DNA of 64,000 bases from Parageobacillus sp. KH3-4. GTDB taxonomy: Bacteria > Bacillota > Bacilli > Bacillales > Anoxybacillaceae. A model generated the notes under the pieces. It was not told where the DNA came from and did not search any database. It was given only the letters and a program-made list of their open reading frames with translations. Positions 17,905 through 26,437 of the stretch are shown here, in pieces. The position numbers were made by a program, and so were the translations under genes. Position 1 is the stretch's first letter. Each line of letters opens with the position of its first letter. The stretch lies in contig NZ_AP025627.1 of assembly GCF_022846435.1 (NCBI RefSeq), forward strand, positions 1,522,001 to 1,586,000, in the 5' to 3' direction.

Positions 17905-18108
17905 ATGCCTTTTATTCAAGTGTATTTATTAGAAGGCCGGCCTCCGGAAAAAAAGGAGGCGCTCATCTACGAGCTGACGGAGACGGTGCGCAAAGTGTTG
18001 GGTGCGCCCAGAGAAAATGTCCGAGTAATGATTCAAGAAATGCCTCTGGAACATTGGGGAATTGCTGGAGAATCTGTAAAAAAACAGAGAAAACAGGAAA
18101 AGGAGTGA
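17905..18108 (+). CDS. dmpI: 4-oxalocrotonate tautomerase (DmpI/XylH type)
   Basis: Small tautomerase of 67 residues that interconverts enol and keto 4-oxalocrotonate. After removal of Met the N-terminus is Pro1 (sequence PFIQVYLLEGR), the catalytic base of the superfamily; the arginine in LEGR matches the usual R11. Family members are about 62 residues, so this one has a short charged C-terminal tail (KKQRKQEKE). Its stop codon is 8 nt before the dehydrogenase start. Confidence 0.92.
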   Translation: MPFIQVYLLEGRPPEKKEALIYELTETVRKVLGAPRENVRVMIQEMPLEHWGIAGESVKKQRKQEKE

Positions 18109-18116
18109 ATGATGGG

Positions 18117-19595
18117 ATGAAATCGGTGGATACAAAAGTGCGGGAAATTAAGTTGTTTATTGATGGAGAGTATGTGACTTCAAGCAGCCATTCATTATTT
18201 GAAGTGAAAAACCCGGCAACACAGGAAGTCATTGCGAAAGTGCATGAAGCGACAAAAGAAGATGTCGATCGGGCGTGTAAAGCGGCAAGGAGAGCGTTTG
18301 AAGCAGGACCATGGCGGATGATGACCGTCAAAGAGCGGTGCGAAAAAATTCGCAGAATGGCAGAAATTATAATGGAAAGAAGAGAAGAACTCGCACGCCT
18401 TGAAGCAACGGATGTCGGGAAACCATATGCTGTAGCGTTTGAAAAAGAAATTCCGAGATCGGCCCATAATTTGAAGTTTTTTGCAGATTTTGTCGAACAG
18501 TCAGGCGGAGAAGTATACCCGATGGAAGAAGAATACTTGAACTATACCCGCTACGAGCCTGTCGGTGTAGCCGCATTAATCACCCCATGGAATCTCCCGT
18601 TTATGCTTACGACATGGAAACTGGGCCCGTGCTTGGCTGCGGGGAATACGGCAGTCATTAAACCGGCAGAAGCCACTCCATTAACCGTTTCACTTCTCGG
18701 TGAAATTGCGAAAGAAGCTGGCATTCCAGATGGAGTGGTCAATATCGTTCATGGGTTTGGCCAGAATTCAACTGGAGAGTTTTTGACTGCACATCCGGAA
18801 GTAGACTTAATTTCGTTTACGGGAGAAACGACAACAGGAAAAGCGATTATGAAAACAGGCGCGGATACATTAAAAAGAGTGTCGTTTGAATTGGGAGGAA
18901 AAGCGGCAAATATTATTTTTGAAGACGCAGATCTTAATAAAGCGATTCCTGTTTCTATTCAAGCGGCATTCTTAAATTCAGGGCAAGTTTGCCTTGCTGG
19001 TTCCCGGATTCTCGTGCAACGCTCGATTTTGGATGAGTTTGTCGTTCGTTTCAAAAAAGCAGCGGAAGAATTAATCGTAGGAGACCCGCAAGATCCTCGG
19101 ACAAATATGGGTCCTCTTGTTAGCGAAGAACATTATAAAAAAGTAACAAGCTATTTAGAAATTGCTAAACAAGAAAATGCGACTTTGATTACCGGCGGAA
19201 AGCGTCCTTCTAACCTGCCGGACTATTTGAAAAATGGGTACTATTTGGAGCCAACGATTTATGTACAGGAAAATCCAGAAGCGCGCATTTGCCAAGAAGA
19301 AATATTCGGTCCTGTCGTTACGATCATTCCTTTTGATACGGAAGAAGAAGCGGTGCAAATCGCCAATAACACGCAATATGGATTAAACGGAGTGATTTGG
19401 ACGGAGAACTTGCAGCGCGCCCACCGTATTTCCCATCAAGTTCGTGCCGGTACCATTTGGGTGAATTGCTGGTTTGTGCGTGACTTGAGAGCCCCATTCG
19501 GCGGTTTCAAGAAAAGCGGCATTGGCCGTGAAGGAGGAAAACATAGTTTAGAATTTTTCACAGAAGCAAAAAATATTTGTATTGCTTTGAAATAA
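18117..19595 (+). CDS. dmpC: 2-hydroxymuconic semialdehyde dehydrogenase (DmpC/XylG type)
   Basis: NAD+-dependent aldehyde dehydrogenase that oxidises 2-hydroxymuconic semialdehyde to 4-oxalocrotonate, the entry to the oxidative branch. 492 residues from ATG 18117. Catalytic C292 is in NSGQVCLAGS and the general base E258 in SFELGGKAA; TPWNLPFMLTTWK is the cofactor pocket. A longer in-frame reading begins upstream inside dmpH and dmpI and has no ribosome-binding site; AAAAGGAG lies 11 nt before 18117. Last enzyme gene of the lower pathway, followed by a terminator. Confidence 0.93.
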   Translation: MKSVDTKVREIKLFIDGEYVTSSSHSLFEVKNPATQEVIAKVHEATKEDVDRACKAARRAFEAGPWRMMTVKERCEKIRRMAEIIMERREELARLEATDVGKPYAVAFEKEIPRSAHNLKFFADFVEQSGGEVYPMEEEYLNYTRYEPVGVAALITPWNLPFMLTTWKLGPCLAAGNTAVIKPAEATPLTVSLLGEIAKEAGIPDGVVNIVHGFGQNSTGEFLTAHPEVDLISFTGETTTGKAIMKTGADTLKRVSFELGGKAANIIFEDADLNKAIPVSIQAAFLNSGQVCLAGSRILVQRSILDEFVVRFKKAAEELIVGDPQDPRTNMGPLVSEEHYKKVTSYLEIAKQENATLITGGKRPSNLPDYLKNGYYLEPTIYVQENPEARICQEEIFGPVVTIIPFDTEEEAVQIANNTQYGLNGVIWTENLQRAHRISHQVRAGTIWVNCWFVRDLRAPFGGFKKSGIGREGGKHSLEFFTEAKNICIALK

Positions 19596-19603
19596 TTCAT
19601 ATG

Positions 19604-19656
19604 TCCGCCGGATGACGTTATGTTCATCAACGATACAATCCGGCGGCTTCTTTTTC
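19604..19656 (+). terminator. Intrinsic terminator after the lower meta-cleavage operon
   Basis: Perfect 9-bp arms CCGCCGGAT (19605-19613) and ATCCGGCGG (19638-19646), followed by CTTCTTTTTC. Confidence 0.75.
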
Positions 19657-19798
19657 AAGTGTTTCATTTCGGATGCCAGCAAAAGAATAAAAGCCAAATT
19701 TTAATCTTTTGTTCAATTATTTAGAAGAAAATGGCGCATAGAGCGTTGCTGCAAGCGCCTCCTTAATTATTATATTAGGAAGGAAAGGAGGAACACCA

Positions 19799-20071
19799 GT
19801 GATCTATCAAATTGATATAGATGGGAAAATATTTTCATGCGGAGAAAATGTAGATTTATTAAAAGCGGCAAAATCTCAGCAAGTAAAAATTCCTTACGGC
19901 TGTGCAAATGGAGGATGCGGGATGTGCAAAGTCAAAATTAAAGAGGGAGAATACAAAATTGGATTATGTTCCAAAGGAGCTCTTTCTGATGAGGAACGGC
20001 AACAAGGATATGTTTTAGCCTGTAAAACGTATCCGCTCAGCCACTTGATTGGTGAGCTTGTTGGATATTAA
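19799..20071 (+). CDS. Plant-type [2Fe-2S] ferredoxin (XylT/DmpQ-like)
   Basis: A 90-residue ferredoxin with cluster cysteines C35, C40, C43 and C75 (CANGGCGMC then a distant ACKT), the spacing of plant-type and XylT ferredoxins. In Pseudomonas meta operons XylT re-reduces the oxidised iron of catechol 2,3-dioxygenase, restoring activity; the same role is likely for PheB here, although this gene is 6.6 kb away from pheB and next to the regulator. The start is GTG at 19799, 8 nt after AAAGGAGG. The regulator gene starts 11 nt downstream, so the two are co-transcribed. Confidence 0.87.
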   Translation: MIYQIDIDGKIFSCGENVDLLKAAKSQQVKIPYGCANGGCGMCKVKIKEGEYKIGLCSKGALSDEERQQGYVLACKTYPLSHLIGELVGY

Positions 20072-20082
20072 GGTGGTAATGT

Positions 20083-21975
20083 ATGAACAAACAAAAATCG
20101 GTATTGGATCAATTTGAATTAAAATTTGATAACGGTTACATTTATATTGGGGAGTCCCGCTCCATTATTGTCGGAGCAGATGCGCTCGGATTATTGCGCA
20201 GAGATTTAATTCGCGACATGGGGTTTGAGCGGATGAAAGGTTTTTTGTTTCGGTATGGATGGAATCTAGGAAAACAAGATGCGAAAGAATTACTGAACCA
20301 TGCAAGCTGTTCAATCGAAGAATATATTCAATACGGTCCAAAATTGCATACAATGAAAGGGCACGTTCATGCAAAATGCACGTTTTTGGAAATAAAACAA
20401 GAAAAAGAAAAATATCGAATCGTCATGAAAGGATATTGGTCACATTCATATGAAGCAGAAGAGCATGTGCGCCATTTCGGAAAATCGTCAATACCGATTT
20501 GTTTTACACTTTGTGGATATGCAAGCGGCTTTGTTTCGGAAATTGTTGGAGAAAAAACGATTTTCAAAGAAATGACATGTGAAGGAATGGGAGAAAAAGA
20601 ATGCCATTGGATCGGCCAAACGGTGGACCAATGGGGAAAAGAAGCGGAACAAGAGCTGCGCTATCTTGAGGAGTCCCCAATCGTAGAAGAACTGGCTATG
20701 ACATATGAAAAACTTTTGGAAGAACGGAATAATTTAAGGTTTGTAACGGCTATCCATAAGAAGCTCACCGAGGAAGTCATCAAAGGAAATCACTTAGATT
20801 CTGTCGTTCGCCAAATGTTTCAATTGACGAATATCCCAGTTTTGATTGAGAACTTACACCTTCATCCGATGGCCTACGCTGGGATCTCTTCAAATGAGTT
20901 AGAGCAATATAAAAATGAGCTTATGGACTATTTAGAAAAAAATCCTTTTTGCCAGCCCCACGCGATTGTAACATCGACTCGTCTTCTTCGTCTGCGCCAT
21001 CATTATCGCCTAATGACACCAGTTTTTTTGCAAAATAAAATAACAGGATATTGTTCATTTATTTATCACGATTTGCAGCAATTCAATGACTCGATTTCTT
21101 CCATGATTTTAGAACGATTATCCTCTGTCAGTTCGGTATGTTTGCTAAATGAGAAAACGAAGATTGAATCATATGAGCGGATAAAAGGATTCTTTTTAGA
21201 GGAAATTATTAATACGAGACAGCAAAGCGACCATCATGACTTAATGATGAAGGCTAGTTTAATAGGAGTGGATTTATCCAAGCCTTTTTATATTTGTGTG
21301 CTTGATTGCCGATTTCAAGAAGATGATTTATCGAAAGAACTAGAAATGCAGAAAGAAATTTTAAGTTTTCTCACTGCTTATGGGAATGATCAAAAACAAA
21401 ACATGCTGATTGGCCAGCGTGCAAAACATCTTATTCTGTTAGTTACAGAAGATCAAGTTGAAAAAGTAGGGATACAAACATGGCTGTCAAAAATCGCCGG
21501 TTTACTATCTTCACAATTTTCTTCGGTTAAATTTTACGGAGGAATCAGCTCCAAAGTGAACAATGTGTCATATGCCGGGGATGCTTATAAGGAAGCGCTT
21601 ACATCCGTCAGGGTTGCATCGAAACACCAACAAATCATTTCTTTTGAATCTTTAGGAGTCGTTGGTGTGCTTATTAACGAAAAGAATGAACAAGAAGTTA
21701 AAAAAATGGCCAAGGCTTACCTTGGAAACTTAAAACTGGACGATCCAAAAAACATAGAGCTTCTTCGAACATTGTACATCTTTTTAGTCAACGGCGGCAA
21801 CTTAGAACAGACAGCTGCAGATTTAGCATTGTCCATCAGTGGATTGCGATACAGGGTGAGCAAAATCGAAAGCATTCTTCAGCAGGAACTTCGAAATCCT
21901 ATGATTCATCATCAACTTCTGTTATCCATTCAGTTATTAATGATGATTGGAGAGATTGATATCGGCATTAAATAA
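20083..21975 (+). CDS. Hybrid phenol-responsive regulator: XylR_N + V4R sensor with PucR-type helix-turn-helix output
   Basis: A 630-residue cytosolic regulator. Residues about 10-110 match the XylR/DmpR N-terminal sensor and 120-180 a V4R domain. From memory of MopR/PoxR, the structural zinc ligands are present as C144, E163, C166 and C174 with the same E-x2-C-x7-C spacing, and pocket residues H89 and W119 match the phenol-contacting His and Trp. There is no AAA+ sigma-54 module. Instead residues 200-570 resemble a PucR/CdaR middle region (SSKVNNVSYAGDAYKEA), and a PucR helix-turn-helix (LEQTAADLALSISGLRYRVSK) ends near 610. Probably the activator of the phenol genes; this is inference. Confidence 0.85.
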   Translation: MNKQKSVLDQFELKFDNGYIYIGESRSIIVGADALGLLRRDLIRDMGFERMKGFLFRYGWNLGKQDAKELLNHASCSIEEYIQYGPKLHTMKGHVHAKCTFLEIKQEKEKYRIVMKGYWSHSYEAEEHVRHFGKSSIPICFTLCGYASGFVSEIVGEKTIFKEMTCEGMGEKECHWIGQTVDQWGKEAEQELRYLEESPIVEELAMTYEKLLEERNNLRFVTAIHKKLTEEVIKGNHLDSVVRQMFQLTNIPVLIENLHLHPMAYAGISSNELEQYKNELMDYLEKNPFCQPHAIVTSTRLLRLRHHYRLMTPVFLQNKITGYCSFIYHDLQQFNDSISSMILERLSSVSSVCLLNEKTKIESYERIKGFFLEEIINTRQQSDHHDLMMKASLIGVDLSKPFYICVLDCRFQEDDLSKELEMQKEILSFLTAYGNDQKQNMLIGQRAKHLILLVTEDQVEKVGIQTWLSKIAGLLSSQFSSVKFYGGISSKVNNVSYAGDAYKEALTSVRVASKHQQIISFESLGVVGVLINEKNEQEVKKMAKAYLGNLKLDDPKNIELLRTLYIFLVNGGNLEQTAADLALSISGLRYRVSKIESILQQELRNPMIHHQLLLSIQLLMMIGEIDIGIK

Positions 21976-21991
21976 TGAGGGATTATGGAAG

Positions 21992-22033
21992 CAGCCGGAT
22001 TTTCCTGCATGTAGATGGTTCTGGTTGTTTTTC
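21992..22033 (+). terminator. Probable terminator after the phenol regulator
   Basis: CAGCCGGA (21992-21999) pairs with TCTGGTTG (22020-22027) using two G-U pairs, followed by TTTTTC. Confidence 0.5.
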
Positions 22034-22136
22034 ATATTACTAGCAAAAATTCAATGTGTAAATTCCTAAAATCGTCGATATTGTGGCGGAATTGCAAGAA
22101 GAAGAGTATCAAAAATTAGAAAAAGGGAGCGAAATC

Positions 22137-22537
22137 ATGAAAGGAATGGTCGAAACCGCTTATGGTCCGGTGCCGGCGAGCGGGCTGGGAAAGGTGCTGA
22201 TCCATGAGCATTTTGTTTTTGAGTATCCCGGGTTTCAGGGGGATGTGACGCTCGGACCTTTTCGTTTCAAGGAAGTGCTTGAGACGGGAATCGCTGTCGT
22301 AAAAAAATGGAATATATTATCATTGCTTCGTGACGAGTTTCATGCTTTCCCGTGATACAGTCAATATTTGGCTTTGGGCGTCCGCCGCAAATACCTGAAC
22401 CATTTGTTTCGTTAATGAGCAATTGGCATGTCGGGCATTTATTCGAAACGATCATTCTGACACTGAAGAGAGTGGAAGTGGCAGAAGAACCGTTAGAGCA
22501 AATGCTTGTCAAAAATCCCGTCAATTGGTTTGCGTAG
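22137..22537 (+). pseudogene. Decayed phosphotriesterase-family hydrolase
   Basis: The 5' part encodes a phosphotriesterase-related N-terminus (ETAYGPVPASGLGKVLIHEH, with the HxH metal motif) and the 3' part its C-terminus (GRPPQIPEPF, SNWHVGHLFETII, EQMLVKNPVNWF). Between them most of the roughly 320-residue enzyme is missing. The junction also has a frameshift: MLSRDTVNIWL reads in one frame and GRPPQIPEPF in another, near 22340-22380. Both lesions remove catalytic residues, so the product cannot be active. A short in-frame upstream extension from 22083 (ELQEEEYQKLEKG) may be the tail of another lost gene. Confidence 0.82.
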
Positions 22538-22547
22538 TCGGTAACAT

Positions 22548-22600
22548 AAGACCGCTTCCGGAAAGCAAAGACAGGCTGCTTTTTGGAGCGGTCTTTGTTT
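22548..22600 (+). terminator. Intrinsic terminator after the phosphotriesterase remnant
   Basis: Perfect 12-bp arms AAGACCGCTTCC (22548-22559) and GGAGCGGTCTTT (22585-22596), then GTTTA. Retention of this terminator marks the 3' end of the former gene. Confidence 0.7.
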
Positions 22601-22676
22601 ATGATAAGAAAAAAATGAATATTTTTCCTTTTTTGTTCAAAAATAAGGGAAGGTATTTTAAAAAGGAGGGGAAGAG

Positions 22677-24344
22677 GTGACAGTTACGGAAAAGCGACTC
22701 CTGTTCTTCTCGTTTGTTGCGATCGCTTTATTTGTGTCGCCATATTTTTTGCTTGGCGAGGATGCACATATGCGGGTGCATGATAATTTGGATTCCAATA
22801 TTGCCTGGTATAAAGTCGTCACAAGAAGCGGGGAACTGTTTGGCTCCATTCATGCCGTCATCCCGCAAATCGCAAACGGGCTGCCGCGAAATGTGTTCGG
22901 TACAGAATTCAGCGGAATCGTCTGGCTTCACGCGTTATTTCCATCTATTTACGCATATGGATTAAGCCAGACGATTACTCGCGTGTTTGCGTTTATCGGC
23001 ATGTACTTGCTGTTGCGGAAATATGTCATTCCCGAGCGAAAATGGATGTGGATCCGCGTTGGCACGTCCCTTGCTTTTGCGCTGACGCCGTTTTGGCCGT
23101 CGGGGATGCTTAGCACGCTTGGCATGCCGCTTGCGCTTTGGGCGTTTTTAAATATCCGCGCTGGCGAGCGTTCGTGGGTCAACTATCTTGTACTTACATT
23201 ATTGCCGTTTTATTCAAGTTTTGTGCTCGGTTTCTTCTTTTTCTTAAGCGCGATGGGAATATGGTGGCTCGTTGACGTCATCCGTGGAAAAGGGTGGAAT
23301 TGGCGTTTTTTCTTTGCCATTGTCTACATGATTGCCATTTATTTGGCGATTGATTATCGCTTTGTTCATTCGCTGTTATTTTCCGATGAACCGACGAGCC
23401 GTGATGAATATTTTCACGCTCGTCTGCCGCTGTGGCGCGTCGTACGTTTGATGGTGAAAAATTACGTTCTCGGCCATACGCATGTGATGACGGTGCACGG
23501 ACTGGTCATTTTGCCGGTGACGTTAACGGCGTTGTACATCGTTTGGATGAAAAAGTTATGGAAGCAGGAAAAGCTGTTTATATTTTTACACGTGTTGAAT
23601 GTCGCGCTGTCGACGTGGTACGCGTTTTGGTTTTACAAAGGATGGGTTCCGTTAACGGAGCGTTTCGACATTCTTGATAAATTTAATTTTGCCCGCTATC
23701 ACTTTTTGCGGCCGACAGTTATTTACGTACTGTTTGCCGTTTCGCTCAAAATTTTATGGCAACAAGGAATTTTATGGAAAAATGTGTGTTTTGCGGCGCT
23801 TGCTGCCCAGTTCGTCGTTCTTGCCGCTTTTAACGAGGAAGTTGCGCATCGCAATAAGCCGTCGTTTCGCGAGTTTTATGCGGAAAAGCAGTTTCAAGAA
23901 ATGAAAGAATATATTGGACGGCCCGTTCATACATACCGTGTCGCCAGCATCGGCATTCATCCGGCAATCGCGCAATATAACGGCTTTTACACGTTGGATA
24001 CGTATAACAATTTTTATCCGCTTTCGTATAAGCACAAGTTTCGCCAAATTATCGAGCAAGAGCTGGCAAAAAACAAAAAGCTGCGCGAATACTTTGATGA
24101 ATGGGGAGGGCGCTGCTACATTTTTGTCGACGAATTAGGGAAACATTATATGTTTAAAAAACATTCCAAACGAACAATTAGACGTTTACAGCTAAATACC
24201 GACGTGTTTCACGAAATGGGCGGCCGTTACATTTTTTCGGCGTTGCCGATTGAAAACGCAAAACAAAATCAGCTGGCGCTTGTAAAAGTGTTTCGTTCCA
24301 AACAATCGGCATGGACGATTTATTTGTACAAGGTGATGCCGTAA
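22677..24344 (+). CDS. Polytopic membrane protein, YkoS-like (DUF6044)
   Basis: A 555-residue membrane protein with about 10-11 hydrophobic segments in the first 390 residues and a soluble C-terminal domain. An extracytoplasmic loop after the first segment begins GEDAHMRVHDNLDSN, the position of the catalytic-loop acid in GT-C type polyprenyl-phosphate glycosyltransferases. Resembles B. subtilis YkoS, which is likewise paired with glycosyltransferase YkoT, the next gene here (13 nt apart). The likely job is transfer of a lipid-linked sugar to a cell-envelope target. GTG start at 22677 after AAGGAGGGG. Family from memory; the substrate is unknown. Confidence 0.68.
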   Translation: MTVTEKRLLFFSFVAIALFVSPYFLLGEDAHMRVHDNLDSNIAWYKVVTRSGELFGSIHAVIPQIANGLPRNVFGTEFSGIVWLHALFPSIYAYGLSQTITRVFAFIGMYLLLRKYVIPERKWMWIRVGTSLAFALTPFWPSGMLSTLGMPLALWAFLNIRAGERSWVNYLVLTLLPFYSSFVLGFFFFLSAMGIWWLVDVIRGKGWNWRFFFAIVYMIAIYLAIDYRFVHSLLFSDEPTSRDEYFHARLPLWRVVRLMVKNYVLGHTHVMTVHGLVILPVTLTALYIVWMKKLWKQEKLFIFLHVLNVALSTWYAFWFYKGWVPLTERFDILDKFNFARYHFLRPTVIYVLFAVSLKILWQQGILWKNVCFAALAAQFVVLAAFNEEVAHRNKPSFREFYAEKQFQEMKEYIGRPVHTYRVASIGIHPAIAQYNGFYTLDTYNNFYPLSYKHKFRQIIEQELAKNKKLREYFDEWGGRCYIFVDELGKHYMFKKHSKRTIRRLQLNTDVFHEMGGRYIFSALPIENAKQNQLALVKVFRSKQSAWTIYLYKVMP

Positions 24345-24357
24345 GGAGGGGATAGAC

Positions 24358-25383
24358 ATGAACGAACCGATGCTTACGATTGTCGTGCCGTGTTACAATG
24401 AAGAAGAAGTATTGCCGGAAACGATCGATAGGCTACGCGGCCTGCGTGAGGAGCTGATCGCCGAGCGGCTTATTTCTCCCGAAAGCGCGTTATTGTTTGT
24501 CGATGATGGAAGCGATGACGCGACGTGGGACATTATTTATAAAGCAAGCTTGCGTTATCCAGACGTAAAAGGGTTGAAACTTGCGCGCAACGCCGGTCAT
24601 CAAAACGCGCTGCTGGCGGGACTTTTAGCCGCGAAAACGCGTTCTGATTGCATCGTTTCCATCGATGCCGACTTGCAAGATGACATTGCTGTTATTCGCG
24701 ACTTCATCGAAAAGTTTCATGAAGGCTATGAAATCGTATATGGGGTGCGGAATAAGCGTGATACTGATACGTTTTTTAAACGCCACACCGCCCAATGGTT
24801 TTATAAACTGATGAGGGCGATGGGGGTCGACCTTGTGTATAACCATGCCGATTATCGTTTGCTGAGCCGGCGCGCGGTCGAGGAGCTTGAACGGTTTGAA
24901 GAGGTGAATTTGTTTTTGCGCGGAATCGTGCCGCTGCTTGGCCTCCGTTCCACAACCGTCCAATATGACCGGAAAGAGCGTCTTGCAGGAAAAACGAAAT
25001 ATCCGCTCAAAAAAATGATTGCGTTTGCTTTTGATGGAATCACTTCGTTTAGCGTTACGCCGATTCGCATGATTTCACTCATCGGCTTTGCTTCTTTTTT
25101 CATTAGCCTATTATTCGGAGGATATTTCCTTTTTTTAAAATTTACCGGCCATACGCAGACAGGATGGACATCACTCATTATATCCATTTGGTTTCTCGGC
25201 GGCTTGCAGCTGATTGCCTTTGGCTTGATCGGGGAATATATTGGAAAAATTTACAAAGAAACAAAACGCCGCCCTCGATACATTGTCGATCTTGATTTAT
25301 TTAATTTATGGGAGCCGCAGCATCGCTCCCCTGCGCTAACCGAAAGATCAACGATGACAGGAATGAGAAAACACCGTTCGTAA
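24358..25383 (+). CDS. Family 2 glycosyltransferase, polyprenyl-phosphate type (YkoT/GtrB-like)
   Basis: A 341-residue DPM1/GtrB-type GT2 enzyme: N-terminal TIVVPCYNEEEVL, the nucleotide-sugar motif LLFVDDGSDD, metal-binding SIDADLQDD, and the downstream NHADYRLLSRR. Two C-terminal transmembrane segments (about residues 240-265 and 275-300) anchor it, after which a basic tail follows. Such enzymes load a sugar onto undecaprenyl phosphate for later use outside the membrane by a GT-C partner, which would be the YkoS-like protein encoded just upstream. AAGGAGGGG precedes the ATG. Confidence 0.85.
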   Translation: MNEPMLTIVVPCYNEEEVLPETIDRLRGLREELIAERLISPESALLFVDDGSDDATWDIIYKASLRYPDVKGLKLARNAGHQNALLAGLLAAKTRSDCIVSIDADLQDDIAVIRDFIEKFHEGYEIVYGVRNKRDTDTFFKRHTAQWFYKLMRAMGVDLVYNHADYRLLSRRAVEELERFEEVNLFLRGIVPLLGLRSTTVQYDRKERLAGKTKYPLKKMIAFAFDGITSFSVTPIRMISLIGFASFFISLLFGGYFLFLKFTGHTQTGWTSLIISIWFLGGLQLIAFGLIGEYIGKIYKETKRRPRYIVDLDLFNLWEPQHRSPALTERSTMTGMRKHRS

Positions 25384-25445
25384 TAATTTCACTTGCAATA
25401 TGTGAAAAGAAGGAGTAGACTTTTTGGTGAAAAATTATATATGTT

Positions 25446-25545
25446 ATTTGCGGGAGCTTGCGGAAGCAGGCTGAGAGTACGGCTATATTCCGCCGTTGAC
25501 CGCTCGAACCTGTTTGGGTAATGCCAGCGCAGGGAAAGTGACTAT
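25446..25545 (+). promoter_or_regulatory. TPP riboswitch (THI element)
   Basis: The conserved cores GCTGAGAGTACGG and GACCGCTCGAACCTG, then GGTAATGCCAGCGCAGGGA, are all present in order and spacing. The aptamer precedes an intrinsic terminator and thiM, so thiamine pyrophosphate should reduce expression of thiMDE by premature termination. Confidence 0.97.
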
Positions 25546-25556
25546 GAGATGCGTAT

Positions 25557-25590
25557 ACACTTTGCTTGCGCGCAAAGTGTTTTTTATTTT
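25557..25590 (+). terminator. Riboswitch expression-platform terminator
   Basis: Perfect 9-bp arms ACACTTTGC (25557-25565) and GCAAAGTGT (25572-25580) with a 6-nt loop and TTTTTATTTT. It lies between the TPP aptamer and the thiM ribosome-binding site. Confidence 0.92.
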
Positions 25591-25613
25591 GCAAAAAAGG
25601 GAGAGGATGGGAC

Positions 25614-26423
25614 ATGAATAGCCAGGAAGCGGCAAACGTATTGCAAATGGTGAGAAAAGCCAACCCGCTCGTACATAATATTACGAACGTTGTCGTAACG
25701 AATTTTACGGCGAACGGTTTGCTTGCGTTAGGCGCTTCACCGGTGATGGCGTATGCGAAAGAGGAAGTCGCCGATATGGCCAAAATCGCCGGAGCGCTCG
25801 TTTTAAATATCGGAACATTAAATCAAACGGAAGTAGAAGCGATGGTCATCGCCGGAAAGTCGGCAAATGAAGCGGGCGTCCCGGTTATGTTTGATCCTGT
25901 TGGCGCCGGCGCGACGCCGTATCGCACGGAGACGGCGCGAAACATCGTTCGCAATGTGGCAGTATCGGCCATTCGCGGCAATGCGGCGGAAATTGCCAAT
26001 GTTATTGGGGAAACGTGGAAGATTAAAGGAGTTGACGCTGGAGAAGGAAGCGGCGATGTCGTTGCTTTGGCGAAAAAAGCGGCGAAGCAGCTGAAAACGG
26101 TAGTCGTCATTACCGGAAAAGACGATGTCGCGACAGATGGAGAGACAATATATATCATTCATAACGGACATCCATTGTTAACGAAAGTAACCGGGACCGG
26201 CTGCTTGTTGACATCCGTGATCGGCGCTTTTGCCGCGGTGGAGCGGGATGTGCTAAAAGCGGCGGCAGCGGCGCTTGTCAGCTACGGGGTTGCCGCAGAA
26301 ATCGCAGCAAAAAATGCAGGAGACCAAGGACCTGGCAGCTTCCAAATCGCCTTTTTGGACGCGCTTTCCCGCGTGGAAGCGGAGGAAATCAGCAAATACG
26401 GGCGCATCGAACAAGGAGAATGA
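25614..26423 (+). CDS. thiM: Hydroxyethylthiazole kinase ThiM
   Basis: Phosphorylates 4-methyl-5-(2-hydroxyethyl)thiazole for thiamine salvage. 269 residues with ribokinase-like fold; [21 protein letters not shown] and the anion-hole motif [10 protein letters not shown] (near residue 192) are typical. The true start is ATG 25614 after GGGAGAGG; the longer in-frame reading runs into the terminator stem. The stop overlaps the spacer before thiD. No de novo thiazole gene (thiG, thiS) is nearby, so the operon serves salvage and coupling. Confidence 0.96.
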   Translation: MNSQEAANVLQMVRKANPLVHNITNVVVTNFTANGLLALGASPVMAYAKEEVADMAKIAGALVLNIGTLNQTEVEAMVIAGKSANEAGVPVMFDPVGAGATPYRTETARNIVRNVAVSAIRGNAAEIANVIGETWKIKGVDAGEGSGDVVALAKKAAKQLKTVVVITGKDDVATDGETIYIIHNGHPLLTKVTGTGCLLTSVIGAFAAVERDVLKAAAAALVSYGVAAEIAAKNAGDQGPGSFQIAFLDALSRVEAEEISKYGRIEQGE

Positions 26424-26437
26424 AAGGAGAGAAAATC

